Assembly (NCBI GenBank): GCA_009917555.1
Contig: QZDX01000001.1
Coordinates: forward strand, 310,001 to 374,000
Length of the DNA: 64,000 bases
Origin: a bacterium 1XD21-13
GTDB lineage: Bacteria > Bacillota > Clostridia > Lachnospirales > Lachnospiraceae
Direction: 5' to 3'
The position numbers and the translations under genes were made by a program. Positions within the stretch are counted from its first letter, which is position 1, and every line of letters begins with the position of its first letter. This document shows positions 1-8,727 of this stretch, piece by piece. Below the pieces are notes generated by a model. It did not search any database, had not been told where the DNA came from, and saw only the letters and a list, made by a program, of their open reading frames with translations.

Positions 1-2
1 GA

Positions 3-890
3 GAGGACTGCGCGGCCATGAGGCTGGAGCCGGGAGAAATTTTTGTCATTTCCACGGACCCTATTACGGGGACCGTGAAGGATGTGGGAACCCTGGCTAT
101 TCAGGTTACGATAAATGATCTGGCCAGCAGCGGAGCGGAGCCGGTAGGTGTCATGCTCACGGTCCTTCTGCCGGAGGCTGTTACGGAGGAGGATATTAAG
201 AAAATGATGGCTCAGGTGGAGGAGGCCTGCGCCAAGGCACGGATTCAGGTTATGGGAGGCCACACGGAGGTTACAAGGGCCGTGAACCAGCCGGTGATCA
301 GCGTGACCGGTGTGGGAAAGGCCAGAGAGGAACGGCTGGTGTCCACCGCAGGTGCAAGGGTGGGCCAGGATATCCTGGTGACAAAGTGGATTGGCATTGA
401 GGGAACCTCCATTATCGCAAAGGAAAAGGAGGAGGAGCTTCTGGGGAGATTTTCAAGAAGCTTTGTGGATACGGCAAAGAATTTTGATCGGTATCTGTCC
501 GTACTGCCAGAGGCCATGCTTGCCTCCGATTTTGGCATCAGCGCCATGCACGATGTGACAGAGGGTGGAATTTACGGAGCGCTGTGGGAGCTGGCAGAGG
601 CATCTGGGATTGGTCTGGAGATTGATTTAAAGGCTATTCCCATTCGTCAGGAGACTGTTGAGATCTGTGAATATTTTGGGCTGAATCCCTATTACCTCAT
701 TTCCAGCGGCTGTATGCTGATGGCGGGGGATCGAGGCCATGATCTGGTGCGGGAGTTGAAAAAAGCAGGAATTCCGGCGGCAGTCATAGGAAAGGCTGTA
801 GAGGGTAAGGCAAAACGAGTCATGAATGGCGAGGAGGAGGCTTTTTTAGAGCGGCCCAGGGCGGATGAGCTATACAAAATATATCAATAA
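3..890 (+). CDS. AIR synthase-related protein (HypE/PurM-like), 5' end outside window
   Basis: ATP-dependent fold of the PurM/HypE/SelD superfamily. The frame is open to the window edge and already reads EDCAAM just before the first ATG at 18. That resembles the GxDAA metal/ATP-binding motif of this family, so the gene most likely begins upstream and the ATG at 18 is internal. Further family signatures are the NDLASSGAEP segment, GGHTEVT, and HDVTEGGIYGALWELAE, typical of the C-terminal AIRS_C domain. The subgroup near PurM in Clostridia is often annotated as a hydrogenase maturation factor, but no hydrogenase genes are visible here, so the substrate is unknown. It ends 54 nt before an Lrp regulator, with which it may be co-transcribed. 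Confidence 0.8.
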   Translation, partial: EDCAAMRLEPGEIFVISTDPITGTVKDVGTLAIQVTINDLASSGAEPVGVMLTVLLPEAVTEEDIKKMMAQVEEACAKARIQVMGGHTEVTRAVNQPVISVTGVGKAREERLVSTAGARVGQDILVTKWIGIEGTSIIAKEKEEELLGRFSRSFVDTAKNFDRYLSVLPEAMLASDFGISAMHDVTEGGIYGALWELAEASGIGLEIDLKAIPIRQETVEICEYFGLNPYYLISSGCMLMAGDRGHDLVRELKKAGIPAAVIGKAVEGKAKRVMNGEEEAFLERPRADELYKIYQ

Positions 891-944
891 AAGCAGTAAA
901 GAAGCTGACGATTATTATGGAAAAGCAGAATAAAAGGAGGAGCT

Positions 945-1427
945 ATGAGGGAAAAAATTTTAACCTTTATTGAAAAAAACAGCCGGGTGGATCTGAAGGA
1001 TTTGGCCGTGATGCTGGGAGTAGATGAGATAGCGGTGGCAAATGAGATCGCTGACATGGAAAAGGAAGGAATCATCTGCGGCTACCACACGCTTATTGAT
1101 TGGGATAAGACAGGAGAGGAGAAGCTGACCGCCCTTATTGAGGTAAAGGTTACGCCTCAGCGGGGACTGGGCTTTGACAAGGTAGCTGAGCGTATCTACA
1201 ATTATGCGGAGGTGGACAGCGTGTATCTCATTTCCGGCGGCTTTGATTTTATGGTGATGATCGAGGGCAAGACCATGCGGGATGTGGCTCAGTTTGTGTC
1301 CGATAAGCTGTCACCGCTGGATACGGTATTGAGCACAGCTACGCATTTTGTGCTGAAGAAATATAAGGATCATGGCTCGATTATGGTACATAAATCAAAG
1401 GATGAAAGGATGTTGGTGACACCGTGA
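945..1427 (+). CDS. Lrp/AsnC family transcriptional regulator
   Basis: 160 aa, the usual Lrp/AsnC length. The N-terminal ~50 residues form a winged helix-turn-helix (DLAVMLGVDEIAVANEIADME). Residues ~65-145 form the RAM/AsnC effector domain, including SVYLISGGFDFMVMIEG. A strong AAGGAGG lies just before the ATG. The stop overlaps the GTG start of the aminotransferase at 1424, so the two are translationally coupled. That pairing suggests it senses an amino acid and controls the aminotransferase. Ligand and targets are inferred only. Confidence 0.9.
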   Translation: MREKILTFIEKNSRVDLKDLAVMLGVDEIAVANEIADMEKEGIICGYHTLIDWDKTGEEKLTALIEVKVTPQRGLGFDKVAERIYNYAEVDSVYLISGGFDFMVMIEGKTMRDVAQFVSDKLSPLDTVLSTATHFVLKKYKDHGSIMVHKSKDERMLVTP

Positions 1428-2602
1428 GAAACTTTTTAGCTGACAAGGTTGTAGAGATTGCCCCCTCAGGCATCCGAAAGTTTTTTGATATTGTAAGTGA
1501 GATGCCAGATGCCATTTCCTTGGGAGTGGGAGAACCGGATTTTGATACCCCCTGGCATATTCGGGAGGAGGGAATTTACACTCTGGAACGGGGGCGGACC
1601 TTTTATACCTCCAATGCGGGCTTGAAGGAGCTTCGGGAGGAGATCGTAAACTATCTTAAGCGGCGTATTGATGTGAGCTACGATCCCATGAAGGAGGTCG
1701 TGGTGACGGTAGGCGGAAGCGAGGGCATAGATATGGCCTTCCGTGCGGTGCTGAATCCGGGTGATGAGGTGCTCATTCCCCAGCCCTGCTACGTATCCTA
1801 CGAGCCCTGTGCCGTATTGGCAGACGGTGTTCCTGTGATTATCAATCTGAAGGAGGAAAATGAGTTCCGTCTTACCAAGGAGGAGCTTTTAGAGGCCATC
1901 ACGGAGAAGACAAAGATTCTGGTGCTTCCCTTCCCCAATAATCCTACGGGAGCCATTATGGAAAGGAAGGATTTGGAAGACATTGCCGAGGTTGTGATTG
2001 AGAAGGATATTCTGGTACTGACCGATGAGATCTATTCGGAGCTCAGCTATAAGGGGGATCATGTATCCATCGCCTCCCTTCCGGGAATGCGGGAGCGTAC
2101 CATTCTGATCAATGGCTTTTCCAAGGCCTATGCCATGACCGGCTGGCGGCTCGGCTATGCCTGCGGCCCGGAGCCTATTATAGAGCAGATGACGAAGATC
2201 CACCAGTATGCCATTATGTGCGCGCCCACCAACAGTCAGTTTGCGGCAGTGGATGCCCTGAAAAATGGAGATGGGGATGTGGCCATGATGCGGGAGTCCT
2301 ACGATCAGAGAAGGCGTTTTGTGATACATGCTCTTCAGGAGATGGGATTAAAATGCTTTGAGCCCTTCGGAGCCTTTTATGTATTTCCAAGTATTCAGGA
2401 GTTTGGCATCAGCTCTGATGAGTTTGCCACCCGATTTCTGAAGGAGGAAAAGGTGGCGGTGGTTCCGGGAACAGCCTTCGGGGCCTGTGGTGAGGGCTTC
2501 CTGCGGCTTTCCTATGCCTATTCTCTGGAGGACTTGAAGGAGGCTTTCGGCCGTCTGGCTCATTTTGTAGACCGCCTGCGGAAGGAAAAAGAGGGAAGAT
2601 AA
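1424..2602 (+). CDS. PLP-dependent class I/II aminotransferase
   Basis: 392 aa, fold type I aminotransferase (AspC/PatA group). Visible signatures are the N-terminal SLGVGEPDFDTP, the cofactor-binding PFPNNPTGA and DEIYSEL segments, and the Schiff-base lysine K234 in the motif SKAYAMTGWRLG. A C-terminal FLRLSYAYS carries the substrate-carboxylate arginine. It starts with GTG overlapping the stop of the Lrp regulator by four bases. Amino donor and acceptor cannot be told from sequence. Aromatic, aspartate or alanine/2-oxoglutarate specificity are all possible. Confidence 0.9.
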   Translation: MRNFLADKVVEIAPSGIRKFFDIVSEMPDAISLGVGEPDFDTPWHIREEGIYTLERGRTFYTSNAGLKELREEIVNYLKRRIDVSYDPMKEVVVTVGGSEGIDMAFRAVLNPGDEVLIPQPCYVSYEPCAVLADGVPVIINLKEENEFRLTKEELLEAITEKTKILVLPFPNNPTGAIMERKDLEDIAEVVIEKDILVLTDEIYSELSYKGDHVSIASLPGMRERTILINGFSKAYAMTGWRLGYACGPEPIIEQMTKIHQYAIMCAPTNSQFAAVDALKNGDGDVAMMRESYDQRRRFVIHALQEMGLKCFEPFGAFYVFPSIQEFGISSDEFATRFLKEEKVAVVPGTAFGACGEGFLRLSYAYSLEDLKEAFGRLAHFVDRLRKEKEGR

Positions 2603-2605
2603 GCC

Positions 2606-3103
2606 ATGGCATTCAATATCGTGCTTTTGGAGCCGGAGATTCCGGCAAATACGGGCAACATCGGCCGTACCTGTGTGGCCACCGGATCGCGGCTTCATCT
2701 CATAGAGCCTCTGGGATTTCGGCTGGGGGAGAAGGATATCAAGCGGGCAGGGATGGATTACTGGCCCCAGCTTGATGTGACAACCTACAGCAATTATGAG
2801 GATTTTCTTAGGAGAAATCCGGGAGCCAGGATCTATATGGCTACCACCAAGGGAGCGAAGGTCTATTCTCAGGTGCGGTTTGAGCCGGACAGCTATCTGA
2901 TGTTTGGTAAGGAGAGCGGAGGAATTCCGGAGGAGCTTCTTCTTGAAAATCAGGAGAGAGCCATTCGGATTCCCATGCTGGGAGATACCCGCTCTCTGAA
3001 TCTGTCTAACGCGGCGGCCATTGTACTGTATGAGGCCCTCAGGCAGAACGGCTTTGCGCAGCTGCAGCTGGAGGGAAGGCTTACAAAATACGACTGGAAA
3101 TAA
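2606..3103 (+). CDS. trmL: tRNA (cytidine/uridine-2'-O-)-methyltransferase TrmL
   Basis: 165 aa SPOUT-class methyltransferase of the TrmL (YibK) group, which 2'-O-methylates the wobble nucleotide 34 of tRNA-Leu isoacceptors using SAM. The opening VLLEPEIPANTGNIGRTCVA is the family signature. The C-terminal trefoil-knot SAM site is seen in FGKESGGIPEELL and IPMLGDTRSLNLSNAAAI. Length fits the minimal single-domain family. It follows the aminotransferase by three bases and is probably the last part of that transcription unit. Confidence 0.93.
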   Translation: MAFNIVLLEPEIPANTGNIGRTCVATGSRLHLIEPLGFRLGEKDIKRAGMDYWPQLDVTTYSNYEDFLRRNPGARIYMATTKGAKVYSQVRFEPDSYLMFGKESGGIPEELLLENQERAIRIPMLGDTRSLNLSNAAAIVLYEALRQNGFAQLQLEGRLTKYDWK

Positions 3104-3123
3104 GATAAAATGCTGGTGATAAG

Positions 3124-4413
3124 ATGAAAAACAGGGGATTGCAAAAAATCGTATATGGTATATTGGGACTAGCCCTGGGAATCAGCCTTGGGTTTGCTTC
3201 TTATGCCACTCGCTCGGAGGAGATTGACAGAACCCAGAGTGAGATTGATAAAACCCAGGATGAGATTGACCGGCAGCAGGATGAGATTGATAAGACCCAG
3301 AACGAGATTGAACAGACAAGGAATAAGCAGCAGAAGCTGGAAGAGGCCAAGGCCGGTATGGAGGCTTACCTGAAGGATTTAAACAACCAATACGCCTCCA
3401 TTGGGGAGCAGATCGAAGATTTGAACCAGCAGATTGAGGAGAAGGAGCAGGAGATTGCCCAAACTCAGGCAGATCTGGAGGAAGCAAAGCGGGTGGAGGA
3501 GCAGCAGTATGAGGACATGAAGACCCGTATTCAATATATGTACGAGAACTCCCAGGATAATTTTTGGACCATTCTTCTGGAAGAGGGAAGCTTTACCGCC
3601 GCGCTGAATAAGGCCAATTATGCGGTCAGCATTGCGGCCTATGACCGCCAGATGATGGAGAATTATGTGGCCCAGAAGGAGGCCATTGAGGATAAGGAGG
3701 CTGAGCTTCAGGGACAGAAGGAGGCCCTGGACGAGCTGCATGCTTCCGTGGTGAAGAAGCAGGAGGAGGTTTCTGCCCTGGCGAAATCAACCTCCGGGAA
3801 GATTGGACAGCATGTGAACGCCATTGCTGCGGCGCAGGCGGATATTGAGGGAAAAAGTGATACTCTGGAGAACCAGAAGGAGATGTTGGCAGAGCTGATT
3901 GCAGAGAAGAAAAAGCTGGAGGCAGCTCTGGAGGCGGCGAAGCTGGCAGAGATTAATGCCTCTCTTGGGGATGTGACCGGTGTACAGACTACCGAAACGG
4001 ACAATGCTCAGTATGGGGCCTACAGTGCCAGTGAGGATGAGGTAACAGCCCTTGCGGTTCTCATTCACTGCGAGGCAGCTAACCAGGGGGATGCGGGCCG
4101 TCTGGCAGTGGGAGCCGTAGTGATGAACCGGATTCGCGATCCCAGATTTGCCCAGGGTGATATTATGAGCGTTATCCGGGCGCCGGGACAGTTTTCTCCG
4201 GTAACCTCCGGCCGGTTTGATCTGGTGCTGAGTCAGGACCTGGGGAGTGTAAGCTCCGCCTGCTTTGATGCGGCCAGACGGGCCATCGCAGGGGAATCCA
4301 ATGTGGGAAACCGTGTATTCTTCCGAACCCATAGAAATAATCCGGCCTTGAGCGGCTTGATTATCGGAGATCATATTTTTTCTTATACTTGGAATTTTGC
4401 ACCGGAGGAGTAA
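3124..4413 (+). CDS. Secreted cell wall hydrolase, coiled coil plus SleB-type (Hydrolase_2) domain
   Basis: 429 aa exported murein hydrolase. Residues ~8-28 form a signal peptide or anchor. Residues ~30-285 are almost pure coiled coil, like the N-terminal regulatory part of PcsB/CwlO proteins, and start with five clean heptads. The C-terminal ~120 residues are a Hydrolase_2 (SleB/CwlJ) domain with the catalytic glutamate in IHCEAANQG, the VGAVVMNRIRDPRF block, and a terminal HIFSYTW. SleB-type enzymes are lytic transglycosylases in spore germination or cell separation. The coiled coil suggests control by a partner such as FtsEX, which is not encoded here. Confidence 0.88.
   Translation: MKNRGLQKIVYGILGLALGISLGFASYATRSEEIDRTQSEIDKTQDEIDRQQDEIDKTQNEIEQTRNKQQKLEEAKAGMEAYLKDLNNQYASIGEQIEDLNQQIEEKEQEIAQTQADLEEAKRVEEQQYEDMKTRIQYMYENSQDNFWTILLEEGSFTAALNKANYAVSIAAYDRQMMENYVAQKEAIEDKEAELQGQKEALDELHASVVKKQEEVSALAKSTSGKIGQHVNAIAAAQADIEGKSDTLENQKEMLAELIAEKKKLEAALEAAKLAEINASLGDVTGVQTTETDNAQYGAYSASEDEVTALAVLIHCEAANQGDAGRLAVGAVVMNRIRDPRFAQGDIMSVIRAPGQFSPVTSGRFDLVLSQDLGSVSSACFDAARRAIAGESNVGNRVFFRTHRNNPALSGLIIGDHIFSYTWNFAPEE
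3217..3321 (+). repeat. Five 21-bp tandem repeats encoding coiled-coil heptads
   Basis: Five consecutive 21-base units encode heptads of the form xEIDxTQ (EEIDRTQ, SEIDKTQ, DEIDRQQ, DEIDKTQ, NEIEQTR) at the start of the coiled coil of the cell wall hydrolase. Nucleotide identity between units is high, so the copy number may vary between strains. Confidence 0.8.
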
Positions 4414-4489
4414 GAGAGGCCATGGGGTCAGCCGGCATATAGGGCTGGCCCTGTGGGAGGCAAAAGATCCAAAAATGCATATTTTTTAC

Positions 4490-4518
4490 TGGACAAAACA
4501 GGGATTCTGTGATAAGAT
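4490..4518 (+). promoter_or_regulatory. Candidate promoter of tRNA-Pro
   Basis: TGGACA at 4490-4495, a 17-bp spacer, and TAAGAT at 4513-4518, about 30 nt before the mature tRNA 5' end. Spacing is ideal for a vegetative sigma factor and both boxes are near consensus. Confidence 0.5.
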
Positions 4519-4548
4519 AATTCATGCTGACAGCAAAAAATTGTATAA

Positions 4549-4622
<74 letters not shown>

Positions 4623-4637
4623 TTCTTGGCAGGGGCG

Positions 4638-4674
4638 CCGGAAACCTTGGAATTGTTGGGTTTCCGGTTCTTTT
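4638..4674 (+). terminator. Rho-independent terminator after tRNA-Pro
   Basis: A perfect 9-bp stem CCGGAAACC/GGTTTCCGG is followed by TTCTTTT, 15 nt after the tRNA. Confidence 0.8.
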
Positions 4675-4737
4675 CTATACACAGCTTTTTCCTTTCCGGC
4701 CTTTGCCATGAAGTATATTTGGCAAAGGACTTACAGG

Positions 4738-6807
4738 ATGAAAAAATATATCAAGGCTGTTAAAAAGGTAAATGCAGGTGTTCTTTTGCTTGCTGCTTTT
4801 TTTCTGGCGGCACTTCTGGAGCTGGGTGTATTTCAGTTTTCTTATTTTTCCCAATATTTTGGAGGCTTTAACCGAATCGAGCTTAATCTGTCTAAGCTGG
4901 AGGGCTTTAACGGGGAAGCACTTCCGTTGCTTCCGGAAAATCCTACGATTTCCTTTGATGGACTATCTGACAAGGTGCGCAGTGTTACCGTGTGCACGTC
5001 CGGACCATTCAAGGTTCTCTCCGGAAATATAGGCATCTGTGATGAAGCCAATGCCTATCGGACTATGGGGGCTGGGAGCTTTCAGGTTAATCCCGGAGGA
5101 CAGGAATCGTCCTTTACCGTTAAACTCAATAGCCATGGCGCATTGACGCGCCTGCGTATTAACTTTACCGATCCGCTGGAAGAGCCTGTTTTTCTTCTTT
5201 CTGTGGTACTGAATGAACGGATTCCTTTTCAGATTCATGGGCTTCGCCTGCTTTTTATGGCGGGATTCCTTTTTGTGCTGTTTTCCATCTTCCGCTTTCG
5301 GCTTTATGAAGCAGAATATTGCCCGGAGAAAAAGAGCCATCAAGGGATGAACCTTATGGTTCTGGTGTTCTGCCTTCTGGTTTCCTGCGGGGTTTTGTAC
5401 GGAGGGTCTCCTTCTCATCAATATCTGCGGGCCTATCCTGCCTTAGAGGAGCTTCGCTCCTCAGATATGGTGGTGGATGCCTATATGCAGCAGCTGGATG
5501 CTTTTGAAAAGGGCAGAACAGCTTTGGATCTGGATGTAAATCCGGCCTTAAAGGAGCTTGACAACCCTTATGACAAGGGAGAGAGAGATAAGAAAGAAGT
5601 TACCTATCATTGGGATCGGGCATATTATAACGGACAGTACTATTCTTATTTCGGCTTGGCCCCCTTATTTATGGTGTATTATCCGGTGTACTGGCTGACA
5701 GGAATGCTTCCTACGGAGCTTTTGGCCGGCACGCTTTTATCTGTTTTTGCCATCTTAGCTATTTTTGCCGCTGTTCAGGGGCTTTATCAGACCTTTCGAC
5801 CGCGGGCGAATCTTATCCTTTTTTTAACAGGGGAGGCGGCCGTTGTATTTGGGAGCTTTCTATATCTAATGCAGGCATCCTTAAGCTTTTATTATCTTCC
5901 ACTTATTAGTGCGACAGGGTGGCTTGCTGCTTTTGCAGCCTTTTCCTGTTTTGCCTGCTTGAATGAGAAGAGAAGAGGGCGAATATTGCTTTTTGCTTTG
6001 GCAGGCGTATCTGTGGTGATGGTGGTGCTTTCGAGGCCCAACATGGTTCTTTTGGCTGTGGCCTTTGCTGCCCCCTTATTTTTGCGTATTCTTTTTGACC
6101 GTTCAGAAGCCTTGAAAGCAAAGCTGTATTGTGTGATACCTTTCCTGATCCCCGTATTATTGGGGGGGATAGGAGTGATGTATTATAACCAGATCCGCTT
6201 TGGATCGGTGTTTGAGTTTGGCACGACCTTCCAGCTGACGGAAAGTGATATTCGGTACAATGGAGTAACCCTGAGTCTGCATCATTTTTTATCTATGCTG
6301 TACCATTATTTTGGGGAACCCTTTGTCTATACGGAGTTTTTTCCTTTCCTGCGGTTTACAACGGAGAAGTGCATTGACTTTGGCAATTATCTTTATCAGG
6401 AATACAGTGCCGGACTTTTTCAGATGCCGCTGAATCTGGGAATTTTTCTGTCAGCCTTGACTCTTTGCGGGAAAGGACCGAAGGCTTCCTTAAAACGCTG
6501 GATCTGCGGACTTCTCCTTGCCGGAATCCTGGGATTGGGATACCTTGATTTCCTTTTGGGCGGGATTCACATCCGCTATGTCTGTGATTTGAGCCTGGCA
6601 GTGAGCCTGCTGGCTTTTCTGTTGATTTTAGAGCACATTCATTTTGAGCAGACTCGATCCGCCAGAATTCTGTATGTGATTACCCTAAGCTTTTTACTGC
6701 TTACAATCGGCAGGGGATGGCTGACCATTTTTTCCAACGAAACCAATGCCATACAACAGACCAATCCTGATTTTTATTTGAGCATTGCCCGAATGTTCCG
6801 TTTGTAA
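4738..6807 (+). CDS. Large multi-pass membrane protein, possible GT-C glycosyltransferase
   Basis: About 689 aa. The ATG at 4738 is chosen because AAAGGA at 4724-4729 sits 8 nt upstream. The frame stays open back into the tRNA gene, but that part cannot be coding. One transmembrane helix near residues 12-33 is followed by an extracytoplasmic domain of about 150 residues, then roughly ten hydrophobic helices. A loop with an HWDRAYYNGQYYSYFG-like segment between membrane helices recalls the lumenal loops of GT-C polyprenyl-phosphate-sugar transferases. I do not recognise a named family. Cell-envelope polysaccharide or lipid glycosylation is only an inference from topology. It stands alone between two promoters. 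Confidence 0.7.
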   Translation: MKKYIKAVKKVNAGVLLLAAFFLAALLELGVFQFSYFSQYFGGFNRIELNLSKLEGFNGEALPLLPENPTISFDGLSDKVRSVTVCTSGPFKVLSGNIGICDEANAYRTMGAGSFQVNPGGQESSFTVKLNSHGALTRLRINFTDPLEEPVFLLSVVLNERIPFQIHGLRLLFMAGFLFVLFSIFRFRLYEAEYCPEKKSHQGMNLMVLVFCLLVSCGVLYGGSPSHQYLRAYPALEELRSSDMVVDAYMQQLDAFEKGRTALDLDVNPALKELDNPYDKGERDKKEVTYHWDRAYYNGQYYSYFGLAPLFMVYYPVYWLTGMLPTELLAGTLLSVFAILAIFAAVQGLYQTFRPRANLILFLTGEAAVVFGSFLYLMQASLSFYYLPLISATGWLAAFAAFSCFACLNEKRRGRILLFALAGVSVVMVVLSRPNMVLLAVAFAAPLFLRILFDRSEALKAKLYCVIPFLIPVLLGGIGVMYYNQIRFGSVFEFGTTFQLTESDIRYNGVTLSLHHFLSMLYHYFGEPFVYTEFFPFLRFTTEKCIDFGNYLYQEYSAGLFQMPLNLGIFLSALTLCGKGPKASLKRWICGLLLAGILGLGYLDFLLGGIHIRYVCDLSLAVSLLAFLLILEHIHFEQTRSARILYVITLSFLLLTIGRGWLTIFSNETNAIQQTNPDFYLSIARMFRL

Positions 6808-6824
6808 AAAGAGGGGAAGATGAA

Positions 6825-6853
6825 TTGACAAAATCACCTTAAACTTTTATCAT
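6825..6853 (+). promoter_or_regulatory. Promoter of cytidylate kinase-like gene
   Basis: Consensus TTGACA at 6825-6830, a 17-bp spacer, and TATCAT at 6848-6853. This is one of the best sigma-A type promoters in the window, 63 nt before the start codon. Confidence 0.7.
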
Positions 6854-6916
6854 GGAAATAGAAGAAAAGTTTAGTTTCGGGCTGCGCATTGCAGTGCCGG
6901 GTAAGGGGCGTGGAAT

Positions 6917-7552
6917 ATGGATAATTTCGTAATTTCTATCACAAGAACCTGTGGAAGCGGTGCAACCTCCATCGGAAGAATTTTGGCAAAGGATCTGGGA
7001 GTGGAGCTCTATGACCGGAACCTGCTCAGATTGGCCTCCGATGAAAGCGGAATCAGCCAGGAGCTGTTTGCCAGGGCTGATGAGGACCAGAAGAAAAGCC
7101 TTTTGTTCCGGGCATCCCAGAAGGTGTATAACGGAGGCTTGATCCCTCCGGAGAAGGAGGACTTTACCTCCAATAATAATCTGTTTAATTACCAGGCAAA
7201 GGTGCTTCGGGAGCTGGCGGATATGTCCTCCTATGTAGTGATCGGAAGGGCTGCGGACTATGTGCTGAATGACAAGCCGAATTTGGTGAGGGTATTTATT
7301 TACGCCTCCAGAGAAAAATGCATTCAAAAGGAAATGAACCGTCAGAAGATTGACTGGAAGAAGGCGGACAAATTCATCACCAAGACGGATCGATATCGCC
7401 GGGATTATTACCGCTATTTTACCGGCCAGGAGTGGGAGAGCATGCGCAATTATGATCTGTGCATCAACACCACGGATATGACCTATGAGGAAGCGGCAAA
7501 GGCCATTAAGGATTTTGCGTTTACCTTGTTGGAGAGCAAGAAGAAAAAATAA
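6917..7552 (+). CDS. Cytidylate kinase-like family protein
   Basis: 211 aa of the Cytidylate_kin2 type, small P-loop-fold proteins common in Clostridia and distinct from Cmk. The N-terminus reads ISITRTCGSGATSIGRILA, then ELYDRNLLRLA. A YVVIGRAADYVL block and a lid-like RQKIDWKKADKFITKTDRYRRDYYRYF follow. The phosphate loop has no Walker A lysine at the usual place, which is typical of this subfamily as I remember it. True nucleotide kinase activity is therefore uncertain. It has its own promoter and terminator, so it is monocistronic. Confidence 0.82.
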   Translation: MDNFVISITRTCGSGATSIGRILAKDLGVELYDRNLLRLASDESGISQELFARADEDQKKSLLFRASQKVYNGGLIPPEKEDFTSNNNLFNYQAKVLRELADMSSYVVIGRAADYVLNDKPNLVRVFIYASREKCIQKEMNRQKIDWKKADKFITKTDRYRRDYYRYFTGQEWESMRNYDLCINTTDMTYEEAAKAIKDFAFTLLESKKKK

Positions 7553-7566
7553 AAGGAAACCGAACC

Positions 7567-7607
7567 GGCAGGCTTTTCCAAAAAACGGAGAAGCCTGCCT
7601 TCTTTTT
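7567..7607 (+). terminator. Rho-independent terminator
   Basis: GGCAGGCTT at 7567-7575 pairs perfectly with AAGCCTGCC at 7591-7599 and is followed by TTCTTTTT. It closes the cytidylate kinase-like gene. Confidence 0.8.
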
Positions 7608-7718
7608 GCGAAAAAGAGGTTTTCAGGCAGGAACCATGAAATTTTTATAAAAACTTCATACATTCTTAGGGTTTCATGTTATACTATATGTTATTATGAG
7701 TGAGAAAGGATGATAACC

Positions 7719-8660
7719 ATGGCAAAGAAACGGGAATTCACCTATCTGTCCGCCGATGGAAGGACAAACATCCATGGGGTGGAATGGAAGCCGGAGCAGG
7801 GAGAGATAACAGCCGTTCTCCAGATTGTGCATGGTATGGTGGAATTTATCGACCGCTATGAGGAATTTGCGGAATTTTTGACAGAACGGGGCTTTGTGGT
7901 AGTTGGGAACGATCATCTGGGACATGGAGCTTCCATTGCTTCCAAGCAGGACTATGGTTTTTTTAGTGAAGAAAATGGAAACGCAGCAGTACTAAAGGAC
8001 ATTCATCATTTGAAAAGACTGACGGAAAAAGCCTATGAGCATGTGCCCTATTATATGCTGGGCCACAGCATGGGATCTTTTCTCTTGCGTCAATACCTGT
8101 GTCTGCGTGGTGAGGGGCTGGACGGTGCCATTGTTATGGGAACCGGGACAAAACCGGTGCCTGTGCTCAAGGCTGGCAGAGTACTCTGCCGGGGGCTGGC
8201 GGCAATATTTGGATGGCATCATCGAAGCCTGCTCATTGACAGAATGGCTTTTGGAGGCTATAATAAACATTTCGAACCGGCAAGGACCATTGCGGACTGG
8301 CTTACCAAGGACGAGGCAATTGTGGACCGCTATCTGGCGGATGAGCGCTGTACCTTCCGGTTCACCCTGAACGGATACTACAATCTGTTTTTCAGCATGG
8401 AGACGGCATGGAAGAAGAGGAATCTTCAGAGAATGCCCAAGGATCTGCCGGTGCTGTTTGTGTCAGGTAAGGAGGATCCGGTAGGGGACTTTGGAACAGG
8501 AGTGGAGCTGGTGGAAAAACAGTTCCGGGCAGTGGGAATGGAAAAGGTGACCCGAAGGCTTTATGACACAGATCGGCATGAGATCTTGAATGAAACGGAC
8601 CGGGATGCCGTGTATGAGGATCTGTACCGCTGGCTGCGGGAATGTCTGGATTGCCCATGA
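7719..8660 (+). CDS. Alpha/beta hydrolase, monoacylglycerol lipase-like (Hydrolase_4)
   Basis: 313 aa from the ATG at 7719, which is 8 nt after AAAGGA. The ATG at 7710 overlaps that site and is less likely. The nucleophile elbow is LGHSMGS. Upstream GNDHLGHG and VHGMVEFIDRYEEFAEFL are typical of the monoglyceride-lipase/lysophospholipase group. The likely catalytic acid is in VSGKEDPVGD and the histidine in YDTDRHEILNE. There is no signal peptide, so it is cytoplasmic. Its likely role is hydrolysis of acylglycerols, lysophospholipids or similar esters. Confidence 0.88.
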   Translation: MAKKREFTYLSADGRTNIHGVEWKPEQGEITAVLQIVHGMVEFIDRYEEFAEFLTERGFVVVGNDHLGHGASIASKQDYGFFSEENGNAAVLKDIHHLKRLTEKAYEHVPYYMLGHSMGSFLLRQYLCLRGEGLDGAIVMGTGTKPVPVLKAGRVLCRGLAAIFGWHHRSLLIDRMAFGGYNKHFEPARTIADWLTKDEAIVDRYLADERCTFRFTLNGYYNLFFSMETAWKKRNLQRMPKDLPVLFVSGKEDPVGDFGTGVELVEKQFRAVGMEKVTRRLYDTDRHEILNETDRDAVYEDLYRWLRECLDCP

Positions 8661-8727
8661 AGAAAACAGTAACGGAACCGGTTATGGTTTGCGGACTGTG
8701 AGTTGAAATTTAGGAGGAACAACGATT

